DNA from: Devosia aurantiaca
GTDB lineage: Bacteria; Pseudomonadota; Alphaproteobacteria; Rhizobiales; Devosiaceae
Direction of reading: 5' to 3'
Assembly: GCF_011058215.1 (NCBI RefSeq)
Contig: NZ_JAALFG010000001.1
Location: forward strand, 191,001-255,000
Length of the DNA stretch: 64,000 nucleotides
Shown here piece by piece: positions 39,028-49,296 of this stretch. Numbering within the stretch: the stretch's first letter is position 1; each line of letters begins with the position of its first letter. The position numbers were made by a program, and so were the translations under genes. The notes under the pieces are model-generated. The model was not told the origin of the DNA, did not search any database, and saw only the letters and a list, made by a program, of their open reading frames with translations.

Positions 39028-40289
39028 CTACTGGAACACGGCGTCAGGGTCCGAGAGGGAATCGCTGTCCTCGATCGTGACATCCGACAGCTCTAGGAGG
39101 GCCACGGCGCGTTCGATGCCGCGCGTCTGGGCGATCAGCCCGTCGATCGCGGCTTGCACCACCGCATTGCCTTCCTGGTTGCCCTCGCCGATCTGCTGGT
39201 CATAGGCCTCGCCGGCTTCGGCACGATCTGCCATAACCTGCATTTTGCTCATGGTGTCGTCGAGGAGCGCCTTGATCTCGGTGTCGAGCGCCTCGTCCTT
39301 GGCGGCGATGACATCGGACAGGGATGGCCCTTCAACCACCGATCCGTCGATACGCACATACTTGCCCAGGTAAACGTTCTGGATGCCGCGGGCATCCTCA
39401 AGATGGGACACATGCGTGTTGTCCGAGAAGCAGTCATGCTCTTCTTCCGGATCATGGAGCAGGAGGCCAAGCTTCATGCGCTCGCCGGCCAGCTCGCCAA
39501 GCTGAGCGAACCCATACCAGTTAGGATGGCGGAAATGCCGCGCTCCGGAAGCGCCTCGCGGGCAGCTCCGCCCGCTTCCCAGTTGCCCACCATTTCTTTC
39601 AGGTCGCTCACCAGGAGGGTGGAAGCCGCTTTGAGGTATGCAGAGCGGCGATCGGCATGGTCGGCGCTGGAGTAATCGGTGAAGGGGCGCTCGCCCGCGC
39701 CAGCCTCGGTGCCGTTGAGGTCCTGCCCCCAGAGCAAAAATTCGATGGCATGGTAGCCGGTCGCCACATTGGACTCGACGCCTGCAGCTTCCTGGAGCGC
39801 GTCGCGCAGCAATTCGGGCGTGATATCGGAAGCGTCCACTGCCGCTCCGTCGATGGTGATGTCCGAGTTGGCGATGACATTGGCCACGTAAAGAGCATTG
39901 CTGTCGCTTTCGGTGCCATAGCTTGTGGCGACATAGTCGATCAGCCCTTCGTCGAGCGGCCAGGCATTCACGCGACCCTCCCATTCGTCGACGATCGGAT
40001 TGCCGAAGCGGAAAGCCTCGGTCTGCTGATAAGGAATGCGCGCCGCTTTCCAGGCATCGCGTGCAGCCTCGAGGGTTTGCTCACTCGGAGTGGCGATCAA
40101 GGCGTCTATTGCTACATCGAGCGTCCTTGCGGTGGCAAGGCTATCCTCGTAGCCGGCAAGAGCCAGGTCGGCGTAATTGCTCAACACATCCGCATCGGCC
40201 GGCGCCTGCGCTTGTACCGCCATGGGCGAAACCGACACGGCAAGAGACAGGGCAAGACCGCGCAGCCAGCGCTTGTCGATCAAAGGCAT
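39028..40289 (-). CDS. Imelysin-family periplasmic iron-regulated protein, copy 1 (frameshifted)
   Basis: About 420 residues after repair. Signal peptide (LRGLALSLAVSVSPMAVQAQ), then an imelysin domain with the GxHxxE motif (TGYHAIEFLLWGQDLNGTEAG) and the later GELAGERM and DCFSDNTH motifs, likely metal ligands. The frame breaks around 39499, between MGSLS and GELAGERM, consistent with one missing base. GAGGAG precedes the start. First gene of a four-gene iron operon, divergent from a ferric ABC transporter. Confidence 0.88.
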
Positions 40290-40319
40290 CAACCACTCCT
40301 CGGGTGAAATTGGCAAAGC

Positions 40320-40334
40320 TGAGTACGCTTCTCA
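40320..40334. promoter_or_regulatory. TGA-N9-TCA iron-responsive operator (RirA type) between two iron operons
   Basis: TGAGTACGCTTCTCA has the TGA-N9-TCA architecture of rhizobial RirA operators, and its outer bases extend to TGAG/CTCA. It lies in the 141-base region between the imelysin operon and the iron ABC operon, where it could repress both in iron sufficiency. Short consensus, so chance is possible, but its place is very apt. Confidence 0.6.
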
Positions 40335-40430
40335 CCTTAGGAAAGCAACTGGGCGTGGACATCTGCTCCACTTCAAATTAGACACTGCGCATCAACTTTG
40401 CGACCGGCGGTCTGGCGCCTTGGATGCACA

Positions 40431-41426
40431 ATGATCAGGCAGGCTTTCTTCGCTTCGATAGCGCTTCTGGCGCTTGGTGTTTCCTTGGCTCTCGCGCAGG
40501 AGGGGCCGATCACCGTCTACAATGCCCAGCACGAAACGCTGGCGCAGGAATGGGCCACCGGTTTTACCGAGGAAACCGGCATTCCCGTCATCATCCGACA
40601 GGGATCCGATCTCGAAGTCGCCAACCAGATCCTTCAGGAAGGCGCCAATTCCCCCGCCGACGTTTTCCTCACGGAAAACTCTCCGGGCATGGTGCTGGTG
40701 GACAATGCCGGTCTCTTCGAACCCTTGCCCCGGGACATCCTGGATGCCGTGCCGGCGCAGTTTCGGCCCGAAAACGGCAACTGGACCGGTATAGCTGCGC
40801 GCTCCACCGTCTTTGCCTACAACAAGGATAGCCTAGGCGAAGCCGATCTTCCCAAGACCATGGCGGAGCTTGCCGATCCCGCCTGGCAAGGTCGTTGGGC
40901 GGCATCGCCGAGCGGCGCCGATTTCCAGGCGATCGTTGCCGCCTATCTCGTACTCGAGGGAGAAGCTGCGACGCTCGAATGGCTCCAGGGCATGGCGGCC
41001 AATGCCGTCATCGTCCGCGGCAATCGCGCTGCGCTGGCCGCGGCCAACAACGGCGAAGTCGATGGCGCGCTGATCTACCATTACTACTGGTTCGGCGATC
41101 AGGCGGGGACCGGCGAAAGCAGCGCCAACACTTCGCTTCATTACTTCGGCGCCCACGACCCAGGCGCCTTTGTCTCCATTTCCGGCGGCGGCGTGCTCGC
41201 CTCGAGCCAGCACAAGGAGGAGGCCGAAGCTTTCCTCCGCTTCATCACCACCAAGGGGCAGGATGTGCTGCGGGACGGCAGCTCCTATGAATATGCGATT
41301 GGCGTGGATCATGAATCGAACGCCGCCCTGCCCCCGCTGAACGACCTAGGGGCGCCGCAGATCGACCCGACCCGGCTCGATACGGTCAAGGCCGCCGAGC
41401 TCATGACGGAGGCCGGACTGCTCTAG
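40431..41426 (+). CDS. Ferric iron ABC transporter periplasmic binding protein (FbpA/FutA type)
   Basis: 331 residues. Signal peptide ending LALAQE, then the family pattern ITVYNAQHETL, IPVIIRQGSDLEVANQI, DVFLTENSPGMV. The paired iron-binding tyrosines appear as YHYY (216-219). It hands ferric iron to the downstream permease. Start at 40431 gives the clean signal; the longer frame at 40398 does not. Shares the upstream regulatory region with the imelysin operon. Confidence 0.9.
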   Translation: MIRQAFFASIALLALGVSLALAQEGPITVYNAQHETLAQEWATGFTEETGIPVIIRQGSDLEVANQILQEGANSPADVFLTENSPGMVLVDNAGLFEPLPRDILDAVPAQFRPENGNWTGIAARSTVFAYNKDSLGEADLPKTMAELADPAWQGRWAASPSGADFQAIVAAYLVLEGEAATLEWLQGMAANAVIVRGNRAALAAANNGEVDGALIYHYYWFGDQAGTGESSANTSLHYFGAHDPGAFVSISGGGVLASSQHKEEAEAFLRFITTKGQDVLRDGSSYEYAIGVDHESNAALPPLNDLGAPQIDPTRLDTVKAAELMTEAGLL

Positions 41427-41438
41427 GCGGTCCCTGTC

Positions 41439-43010
41439 ATGACCGTCACCACCGACCTGCAGTCGATCCGCGCAATACCCAAACCGCGTGCGCGCTGGGA
41501 AGGACCATCGTTTATCCTCTGTGCCGCGGTGGTGACCGGCCTCCTGAGCCTCCTGCCCCTGGCCTTCGTGCTCTATGTCGCCCTGACCAGTGGTTGGCAG
41601 GCGATCGCCGACCTCGTACTCCGCCCCAAGGTCGGCACGCTCTTGCTTAACACGTCGGCCTTGCTGGCGATCGTGCTTCCCGTGTCGGCGGTGCTGGCGC
41701 TGGCTTTCGCCTGGCTGATCGAGCGCACCGACATCCCCTTTGCGCGGTTCTGGTCCTGGATCATGGTTGCGCCGCTGGCGGTACCAGCCTTTGTCCACTC
41801 CTACGCCTGGAGCGCTTTTGCGCCGCGCTTCCATGGCCTGGGCGCCGCCGTCCTCGTCTCCATTCTCGCCTACCTGCCCTTCATCTATCTGCCGATTGCC
41901 GCCCAGCTGCGCCGGCTCGATCCGGCTCTGGAAGAAACCGCACAGTCGATGGGCAAGTCGCCGCCGATCGTCTTTTTGCGGGTGGTGCTGCCGCAGCTGC
42001 GGCTGGCCATCATGGGCGGAGCGCTGCTGATCGGACTGCACCTATTGGCCGAGTATGGGCTTTTCGTCCTCACCCGCTTCGACACCTTTGCCACAGTCAT
42101 CGTCGACCAGTTCCAGTCGGTCGGCAATGGCCCCTCGACCAACCTGCTCGGCGGCGTCCTCGTCCTCCTCTGTTTGATCCTGTTTGGGCTCGAAACGCGC
42201 CTGCGCGGCCGGGAACGCTATGCTCGCGTCGGGGCCGGTGCCGCCCGCAGCAGGCGCCGCAGCACGCTTGGCCGCTGGACATGGCCCGCGCTGACCCTCT
42301 GCGGATCGTTCGCCCTCTTGTCCCTCGCTGTCCCTGCATGGACGCTTCTGCGCTGGCTTGCTTCAGGGGGCGCCGAAATCTGGCGCTTCGACTTCATCCT
42401 CCCCGCTCTGGGGCAGACTGCACTTCTTACCCTGTCCGGTGCCGCGCTGACGACTATGGCGGCCCTGCCCATCGCCTGGCTGACCGTGCGCGCGCCGAGC
42501 CGGCTGCAAAAGCTGCTCGAGGCGGCGCATTCCTACGTCGGCGCCTTGCCCGGCATCATCATCGCCCTCGCCCTTGTGACCGTCACCGTCAACGTCTACC
42601 TGCCCCTCTACCAGACCGTTGCAATTCTGCTCTTTGCCTATGTGCTGATGTTCTTGCCACGCGCCCTTGTTGGTCTGCGCACCAGCATCGCCCAAGCGCC
42701 CGTCGAGCTCGAACGTGCTGCCACAAGCCTCGGACGCCCCCTTTCCGCCATCTGGCACACGACCATCCGCCTTGCGGCGCCAGGGGCATTGGCCAGCGCA
42801 GCGCTTGTCGGCCTGGGCATCACGACTGAACTCACCGCCACGCTCATGCTCGCGCCCAACGGCACGCGGACGCTGGCGATGCGCTTTTGGGCCCATACGA
42901 GCGAACTCGACCTCGCCATGGCGGCACCCTATGCGCTGCTGATGGTTCTGCTCTCGGTGCCGCTTGTCGTACTGCTGCATGGCGGTGCCGATCGCATGGG
43001 TCAGGCCTGA
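41439..43010 (+). CDS. Ferric iron ABC transporter permease (FbpB type)
   Basis: 523 residues with about twelve membrane helices in two homologous halves, each with an EAA-type loop (EETAQSMGKSPPIVFLRVVLPQL and ERAATSLGRPLSAIWHTTIRLAA). This duplicated form is standard for FbpB. Twelve bases after the binding-protein gene, two before the ATPase gene. Confidence 0.92.
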   Translation: MTVTTDLQSIRAIPKPRARWEGPSFILCAAVVTGLLSLLPLAFVLYVALTSGWQAIADLVLRPKVGTLLLNTSALLAIVLPVSAVLALAFAWLIERTDIPFARFWSWIMVAPLAVPAFVHSYAWSAFAPRFHGLGAAVLVSILAYLPFIYLPIAAQLRRLDPALEETAQSMGKSPPIVFLRVVLPQLRLAIMGGALLIGLHLLAEYGLFVLTRFDTFATVIVDQFQSVGNGPSTNLLGGVLVLLCLILFGLETRLRGRERYARVGAGAARSRRRSTLGRWTWPALTLCGSFALLSLAVPAWTLLRWLASGGAEIWRFDFILPALGQTALLTLSGAALTTMAALPIAWLTVRAPSRLQKLLEAAHSYVGALPGIIIALALVTVTVNVYLPLYQTVAILLFAYVLMFLPRALVGLRTSIAQAPVELERAATSLGRPLSAIWHTTIRLAAPGALASAALVGLGITTELTATLMLAPNGTRTLAMRFWAHTSELDLAMAAPYALLMVLLSVPLVVLLHGGADRMGQA

Positions 43011-43012
43011 CC

Positions 43013-44038
43013 ATGCTGCAACTTGTCGGCGTCTCCAAATCCTACGGCGACCAGCAAGCCGTGTCCGACATCGGCATCGTGGCCCCCGCAGGCCGCCGCA
43101 CAGTGATCGTTGGTCCCTCGGGATCGGGCAAGACCACCCTGCTTCGCCTGATCTCCGGCTTCGAGCGTCCCGACGATGGCAGCATCACTCTCGATGGTCA
43201 GCCGCTCGATTCCGTTCCACCGCACCAGCGCAACATTGCCTATGTGGCACAGGAAGGCGCGCTTTTTCCCCATATGAGCGTCGCCGACAATATCGGCTTT
43301 GCCATGCCGCGCCGCGCCACCGACTGCCTTGCGCGGATCGACGACCTCCTGGCCCGCGTCGGCCTTCCCACGAGCATGAAAAGCCGCCGCCCGCACGAAC
43401 TGTCGGGCGGCCAGCAGCAGCGTGTCGCGCTCGCCCGCGCCCTGGCGCAGCAACCGGCCTTGATGCTGCTGGACGAGCCGTTTTCAGCGCTTGATGCGGG
43501 CCTGCGGAAAAACATGCGCGACATGGTCGAGACCGTGCTGCGCGAGGCTGGCATCGCCTCGATCCTCGTGACCCATGACCAATCCGAAGCGCTGGCCTTT
43601 GCTGACCATCTCGTCGTCATGCAGGCCGGCCGCGTCGCCGACGCCGGTCCCCCACAACGCCTCTACGACCGTCCAAATACCGCAGCCACCGCGCGCTTTC
43701 TGGGTCCGGCTATAATCCTTGACGGAGACATCCGCGACGGCCTTGCACACACCGTCTTGGGCGCCATCCGCGTCGATGCGACCGGATCGCGCCGCGCCAG
43801 CATTCTACTTCGCCCCGAGCAATTGACCGTGTCGCCAGTCCAGGTCGGCACCAGCCAGATCGCCGAGGCCACCGTCCTAAGCCGGCTCTACCAGGGCGCT
43901 TCCTGGCGGTTGAAGATCGCCTGTCCAGGCCTTGACCAGCCGATCGACATCGTCACCAGCGCCCATCACGTCGCCACCGCCGACACCGTCCACTTACGCG
44001 TCGACGGCGAGGGGCATGTCCTTCCTGAAAAGACGTAA
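43013..44038 (+). CDS. Ferric iron ABC transporter ATP-binding protein (FbpC type)
   Basis: 341 residues. Walker A GPSGSGKT (34-41), signature LSGGQ (130-134), Walker B LLDEP (152-156), switch His in VTHDQSEA, then a C-terminal TOBE-like regulatory domain (ILLRPEQLTVSP) as in FbpC. Completes the operon with its binding protein and permease, and is convergent with the enolase-superfamily gene 11 bases away. Confidence 0.93.
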   Translation: MLQLVGVSKSYGDQQAVSDIGIVAPAGRRTVIVGPSGSGKTTLLRLISGFERPDDGSITLDGQPLDSVPPHQRNIAYVAQEGALFPHMSVADNIGFAMPRRATDCLARIDDLLARVGLPTSMKSRRPHELSGGQQQRVALARALAQQPALMLLDEPFSALDAGLRKNMRDMVETVLREAGIASILVTHDQSEALAFADHLVVMQAGRVADAGPPQRLYDRPNTAATARFLGPAIILDGDIRDGLAHTVLGAIRVDATGSRRASILLRPEQLTVSPVQVGTSQIAEATVLSRLYQGASWRLKIACPGLDQPIDIVTSAHHVATADTVHLRVDGEGHVLPEKT

Positions 44039-44049
44039 CCGGCTCATGC

Positions 44050-45183
44050 CTACCAGTTGGTCAGCGATCCGTCCGTCCGATAAAAAATCGGCAGGCTGGC
44101 ATGTTCGAACGGAAATTGTCCCAGTGCGTCCCAGTCGACCTCGAGGCCGAGACCCGGATCGTCGGAGCAGATCAGCCAGCCGTCTTCCCAGCGATGATTG
44201 CTGGTGATGGCGTTGTTGAGGCTTTCGCCGGGACGGCGAGGAAGTTCCTGCACCAGCATGTTTGGCGTTGCCATGTTGAGATGGAGGCAGGCGGCCGTCG
44301 AAACAGGACCGATCGGATTGTGCACGGCGATATCGATGAAGTGCGTTTCGCTCCAGCCCGCAATCTTGCGGCTTTCGGTAAAGCCGGCCGCAATGCACAT
44401 ATCGATGCGGGCGTAATCGATCAGCTCTTCCTCGATCAGCGCGCGGAACTGCCACTTCGTACCCAACTGCTCGCCGGCCGCGATCGGCACGGCGGTCTGG
44501 TCACGGAGGCGCCGATAGGATTCGGGATTTTCGATGCGCAGGGGATCCTCGATGAACATCGGGCGATAGGCTTCGACACCACGGCACAAGCGCACGGCGT
44601 CGGGAACGCTGGTGCGTGTGTGGGCGTCGAAGGCGAGTTCGATTTCAGGCCCGAGTTCGGTGCGCAGCAGGCGGAAGGCCTCGATGGTCCAGTCGACGGC
44701 GTGACGCGGCTCGTAAAGCGTGCCACCGAACGGGCCGCTGTCCCAGCGCAGGCAGTTCCAGCCCTCGGCGACGCGCTCGCGCGCGACACCGAGCAGTTCC
44801 TCGGGCGTCGCCGCAGCCATATGGCAATAAGTATCGACCTTATCGCGCACCTTGCCGCCCAACAGCTGGTAGACCGGTACGCCCAGCGCCTTGCCCTTGA
44901 TGTCCCAGAGAGCAATGTCGATGGCGGCGATGGCGGAGGTCAGCACCTGATTGGAGGGGTGGAAACCGCTGCGCCACATCAGCTGCCAGAGATGTTCCGA
45001 GCGCATCGGGTCCTGCCCGACCAAGAGCGGCGCCAGCGCTTCGATGATGCCGGCGACACCGGCTTCGCGCGAGGTCAGCCCGCCCTCCCCGATGCCGATA
45101 GTGCCCTCGTCGGTCTCGACCTTGACGAACAGCATGGTGCGCCATTCCTTGACGAGATAGGGGGTGACCGCGACGATCTTCAT
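44050..45183 (-). CDS. Enolase-superfamily sugar-acid dehydratase (galactonate dehydratase-like), last of three
   Basis: 377 residues. Metal ligands Asp in LAFDAHTRTS, Glu in FIEDPLRIENPE, Glu in AAGEQLG, and the His of VHNPIGPVST. The DxH-type motif (DAH) resembles galactonate and mannonate dehydratases. The KxK site of mandelate racemase is replaced (LRWDSG). It ends the operon, 40 bases after the middle paralogue. Substrate unknown; an aldonic or uronic acid is inferred from the neighbours. Confidence 0.88.
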   Translation of the reverse strand: MKIVAVTPYLVKEWRTMLFVKVETDEGTIGIGEGGLTSREAGVAGIIEALAPLLVGQDPMRSEHLWQLMWRSGFHPSNQVLTSAIAAIDIALWDIKGKALGVPVYQLLGGKVRDKVDTYCHMAAATPEELLGVARERVAEGWNCLRWDSGPFGGTLYEPRHAVDWTIEAFRLLRTELGPEIELAFDAHTRTSVPDAVRLCRGVEAYRPMFIEDPLRIENPESYRRLRDQTAVPIAAGEQLGTKWQFRALIEEELIDYARIDMCIAAGFTESRKIAGWSETHFIDIAVHNPIGPVSTAACLHLNMATPNMLVQELPRRPGESLNNAITSNHRWEDGWLICSDDPGLGLEVDWDALGQFPFEHASLPIFYRTDGSLTNW

Positions 45184-45223
45184 GTCAGTGCACTCTTAAA
45201 GAAAAACGGGGTGGCGCAGCGGC

Positions 45224-46374
45224 TCACCAGTTGGTCACCGAACCATCGCGGCGGTTGAGCATGGGCGCGTTCCAGAACTTGAACTCCTGCTTGCGCACCA
45301 GCTCTTCGTTGACCTCGACGCCGAGGCCCGGCCCTTCGGGCACCGGATAGACAGCGCCTTCGAGACGCGGCTGCACTGGAAAAAGATCGGCATTGTCGAA
45401 GCCGAGATGGGTTTCGGCAGGCGACGAGCGCGTTTCGAGCCACGAGAAGTTCGGGACCGCGGCAGCAAAGTGCACGGTGGCCGCAGTGCAGATGGGGCCG
45501 AGCGGATTGTGCGGCATCATGTCGACATAGTGCGCCTCGCTCCAGCCGGCGACTTTCATCGCCTCGGTCAGCCCGCCGACATTGCAGACGTCGACGCGGT
45601 TATACTGGTGGATATCGCGCTCGATGAAGGGCAGGAACTGCCACTTGAGGCGAACTCCTCGCCGATGGCGAAGGGGATATCGGTCATGCGGCGGAGAGAT
45701 TCGTAAGCTTCCGGCGTCTCGTCGCGGATCGGCTCTTCGAGGAAGTCGAGGGTGCCGCGCGGCATTTTCTGGCAGAAGCTGGCCGCTTCTGCGACCGACA
45801 GCCGGTGATGGTAATCGACGCCAAGCACGACGTCGTCGCCCAGCACTTCGCGCGCCTTGGTGCACCACTTGGCCGTGGTCGCGATATGTTCGCGCGGCTC
45901 GTAGGTGGTCTCGTCATGACCCGAGGGCGAAAGACGCATGGCAGTCCAGCCATGATCGATCAGCATCTGCGCCTGCTCGATCATTGCTTCGTTGGGTTCG
46001 CCGGAGGTGGTGGCGAAGGTCGGGATATGATTGCGCTGCTTGCCGCCGAGCAACTGGTAGACCGGCACGCCCAGCGCCTTGCCTTTGATGTCGTAGAGCG
46101 CGATGTCGATCGCCGACTGCGCCGCTGCCAACACGCGGCCGCCTTCGAAATACTGACTGCGGTAAAGCTTTTGCCAGATGCCGCCGATGTTGAACGGGTC
46201 CATGCCGACGATCAGTTCGGCAAAGTGCTCGAGCGCGCCGACCACCGCTTTTTCACGGCCGGTGAGGCCGCTTTCGCCCCAGCCGAAAATGCCCTCGTCG
46301 GTTTCGACCTTGACCAGGAGCTGCGTGCGAATGCCGACCCAGCAGGGGAAGGCGCGAATGGCGGTGATTTTCAT
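45224..46374 (-). CDS. Enolase-superfamily sugar-acid dehydratase, middle of three (frameshifted)
   Basis: About 383 residues after repair. Ligands Asp in LGVDYHHRLS, Glu in FLEEPIRDE, Glu in AIGEEF and His in PHNPLGPI. A base is lost at GG 45649-45650; adding it gives GEEFALKWQFLPF. Its ends and length match the gene after it, so the two are likely an ancient tandem duplication that has diverged in specificity. Confidence 0.87.
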
Positions 46375-46394
46375 GGGTCTATGCTCGTGAGGAA

Positions 46395-47603
46395 TTACCA
46401 GTGCCAGAGGGTGCCGTCTTCGAGACGGTTCACCGGCAGGTATGCGCGCTGGTAGGGATACTTGGCGGCAAGGTCTTCATCGATATCGACGCCATGGCCA
46501 TGCGCCTCGCCGGGATGCAGCATGCCGTCGGCAAGCGTCCAAGCGCCTGGGAAGACGTCGAGGATTTCCGGCAGGTAGCCGGAATATTCCTGGATGCCGA
46601 AATTGGGCGCCCAGAGATCGAGATGGAGGTTGGCGCCAAGGCAGATCGGGGACATGTCCATGGCGCCGTGGCAACCGGTGCGTACGCCATAGACCGAGGC
46701 GAAATCCATGATCCGGCGCATCGGCGTGACGCCGCCGGCATGGACGACGGTCATGCGGATATAGTCGATCAACTGCTCTTCGATGAGGAGCCGCGCGTCC
46801 CAGATGGTGTTGAACACTTCGCCAACAGCAAGCGGTGTCGTCGTATGCTGGCGGATAAGGCGGAAGCCTTCCTGCAATTCGGCGGCAACCGTGTCTTCGA
46901 GCCAGAACAGGTTGAACGGTTCGAGCGATTTGCCAAGCCGCGCCGCCTCGATTGGGGTCAGGCGGTGATGGGTGTCGTGCAACAGGTGCGGGTCGTCGCC
47001 ATAGGCGCCGCGCACCGCTTCGAAAAGTTTGGGCACATAGTTGAGATATTTGGGTGTGGACCACACCTCTTCGCGCGGCAGGGCGTCGTCCGCGGCATTG
47101 GTGGTGACGGCATATTTGCCGGTGCCATAGACATTGGGCAGGCCTGGAATGCCGGTCTGGCAGCGCACGGCCTTATAACCCTGTTCTAGTCGAGTGCCCA
47201 CCGCATCGACGCATTCGGCGATGTCGGTGCCCTGGGCATGGGTATAGCAGAGAACATTTTCACGGGAGGCGCCACCAAGCAGCTGGTAGAGCGGCATGCC
47301 GGCGGCCTTGGCCTTGATGTCCCACAGCGCGGTATCGATGCCGGAAATGGCGCACATGGTGACCGGGCCGCGACGCCAATAGGCACCGCGATAAAGATAT
47401 TGCCAGATGTCCTCGATGCGGCGCGGATCGCGACCGATCAGGCACGGAATGATGTGTTCCTCGAGATAGGCGACGACCGACTTTTCGCGGCCATTGAGGG
47501 TCGCGTCACCGACGCCGTAGAGGCCCTCGTCGGTCATGATCTTGACGGTAACGAAGTTGCGTCCGGGCGAGCAGACGATGACCTTGATATCGGTGATCTT
47601 CAC
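46395..47603 (-). CDS. manD: D-mannonate dehydratase-like enolase-superfamily enzyme (ManD type)
   Basis: 402 residues, cytosolic. It carries the long ManD signatures [36 protein letters not shown], and [16 protein letters not shown] with the DTHH metal/base motif, then WLEDTV, AVGEVFN and [19 protein letters not shown]. ManD dehydrates D-mannonate (or D-gluconate) to 2-keto-3-deoxygluconate. It starts overlapping the end of the ABC ATPase gene and is followed by two related dehydratases, implying the transporter brings in a matching sugar acid or its conjugate. Specificity within the ManD group needs assay. Confidence 0.85.
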   Translation of the reverse strand: MKITDIKVIVCSPGRNFVTVKIMTDEGLYGVGDATLNGREKSVVAYLEEHIIPCLIGRDPRRIEDIWQYLYRGAYWRRGPVTMCAISGIDTALWDIKAKAAGMPLYQLLGGASRENVLCYTHAQGTDIAECVDAVGTRLEQGYKAVRCQTGIPGLPNVYGTGKYAVTTNAADDALPREEVWSTPKYLNYVPKLFEAVRGAYGDDPHLLHDTHHRLTPIEAARLGKSLEPFNLFWLEDTVAAELQEGFRLIRQHTTTPLAVGEVFNTIWDARLLIEEQLIDYIRMTVVHAGGVTPMRRIMDFASVYGVRTGCHGAMDMSPICLGANLHLDLWAPNFGIQEYSGYLPEILDVFPGAWTLADGMLHPGEAHGHGVDIDEDLAAKYPYQRAYLPVNRLEDGTLWHW

Positions 47604-49296
47604 GAGGCAGTCTCTTGGTAACGGGTGCGGCCGGCAAGGCGACGGTCACGCGGATCGGGATGGGGAATGGCGGAGAGCAGCGCCTGGGTATAGGCGTGCT
47701 GCGGGGCGCCGGTGACGGCCTCTGTGGTGCCGGTCTCGACCACGCGGCCGCGATACATGACGGCGACGCGGTCGCACATGTAGCGAATGACCGACATGTC
47801 GTGGGAGATGAAGATGAAGGAGAGCCCCATCTCGTCCTGGAGCTGCATCATCAGATCCAGCATTTGGCTGCGCAGCGAAACGTCGAGCGCCGAGGTTGCT
47901 TCGTCGGCGATGATGAGACGTGGCTTGACGGCGATGGCACGGGCAATGCCGATGCGCTGGCGCTGGCCACCGGAAAAGGCATGCGGATAGCGCTCGCGCC
48001 AGGACGGTTCGAGCCCCACCTGCGCCATCAGCGCGGCGACACGGTCGTCGAGTTCCCTGCCGCGGGCCAGCTTGGCGAGCTTCAGCGGTTCGGCGATGAT
48101 GTCGGCCACGGTCTTGCGCGGATTGAGCGAGCCCACCGGATCCTGAAAGATCATGCGGATGTCGCGGCGGGCGGCTTTCAGTTCCTCGCCCTTGGCAGAG
48201 CAGAGGTCGACGATCGAGCCGTCCGAGCGGCGGAAATTGGCGGTGCCTTGCTGCGGATCGTAAACACGCAAGAGACAACGTCCCATCGTGGTCTTGCCCG
48301 AACCGCTCTCGCCGACAATACCGAGCGTTTCGCCGGGGAGACGGTGAGCGACACATCGTTGACCGCCTTGAGCCCGCCGGGAAAGGTAAGGCTCAGGTTG
48401 CGCACGTCGAGCAGGAGCTCGGGCGCGATGGCTTCCGGCTCACGCTTGAGGCGAATTTCGGCCTTGCTTTCGAGCTTCAGCACCGAACCGATCAGCATTC
48501 GGGTGTAATCGGCTTGTGGGGCGTGGAAAATCTGTTCGACCGGCCCGCGCTCCATGACCTTGCCGCGATACATCACCAGCACTTCGTCGGCGATCTCGGC
48601 CACCACGCCCATGTCATGGGTGATGAACAGCACCGCCATGCCATATTCGGCCTGGAGCTTCTTGATCAGCGCCAGGATCTCAGCCTGTGTCGTGACATCG
48701 AGCGCCGTGGTCGGCTCGTCCGCGATCAGCAGCGATGGATTGCAGGCTAGCGCCATGGCGATCATCACGCGCTGCCGCATGCCGCCGGAAAACTCGAACG
48801 TATAGCGGTCGATGGCCTTTTCCGGATTGGGGATTTCGACCTGCTTAAGCAATTCGATGACCCGCGTCCGGCGCTCGTCCTTGGGCGTACCGAAATGGAT
48901 GCGCAACGTTTCGCCGATCTGCTCGCCGATGCGATGGATGGGCGACAGCGACGACATCGGTTCCTGGAAGATCATGGCGATCTCCCGGCCGCGAATGGCG
49001 CGGATCTGCTTGCCGCGCGGGTCGAGCTTCGCGAGATCGACAACCGAGCCGTCAGGCCGGGTCAGCTCCATCGAGCCATTGGTGATGCGCCCCGGGCGAT
49101 CGACGATCTGCAGCACCGATCGGGCAGAGACCGATTTGCCGGAGCCGCTTTCGCCGACGACGCACAGCGTCTTGCCGCGGTAGAGGTCGAAGGACACATC
49201 GTCCACGGCTTTGACGACGCCGGTACGGGTCGGAAACTGCACGGCCAGGTTGCGAACCTTGAGGACCGGCTGAAGTTGGGGATCGGTGGTCATCAA
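47600..49296 (-). CDS. Dual-domain oligopeptide-type ABC transporter ATPase (DppDF fusion; frameshifted)
   Basis: About 565 residues with two complete ABC modules in one chain. First: Walker [36 protein letters not shown]. Second: [13 protein letters not shown] (across the repair), [26 protein letters not shown]. One base is missing in GGGG at 48335-48338; adding it joins VSPGETL to GIVGESG. It energises the two permeases upstream. Stop and start overlap with both neighbouring genes. Confidence 0.9.

Noticed and set aside
42887..43012. A longer start for the iron-transporter ATPase overlapping the permease gene
   Set aside because: The extension is out-of-frame permease sequence; ATG at 43013 gives the normal FbpC N-terminus.
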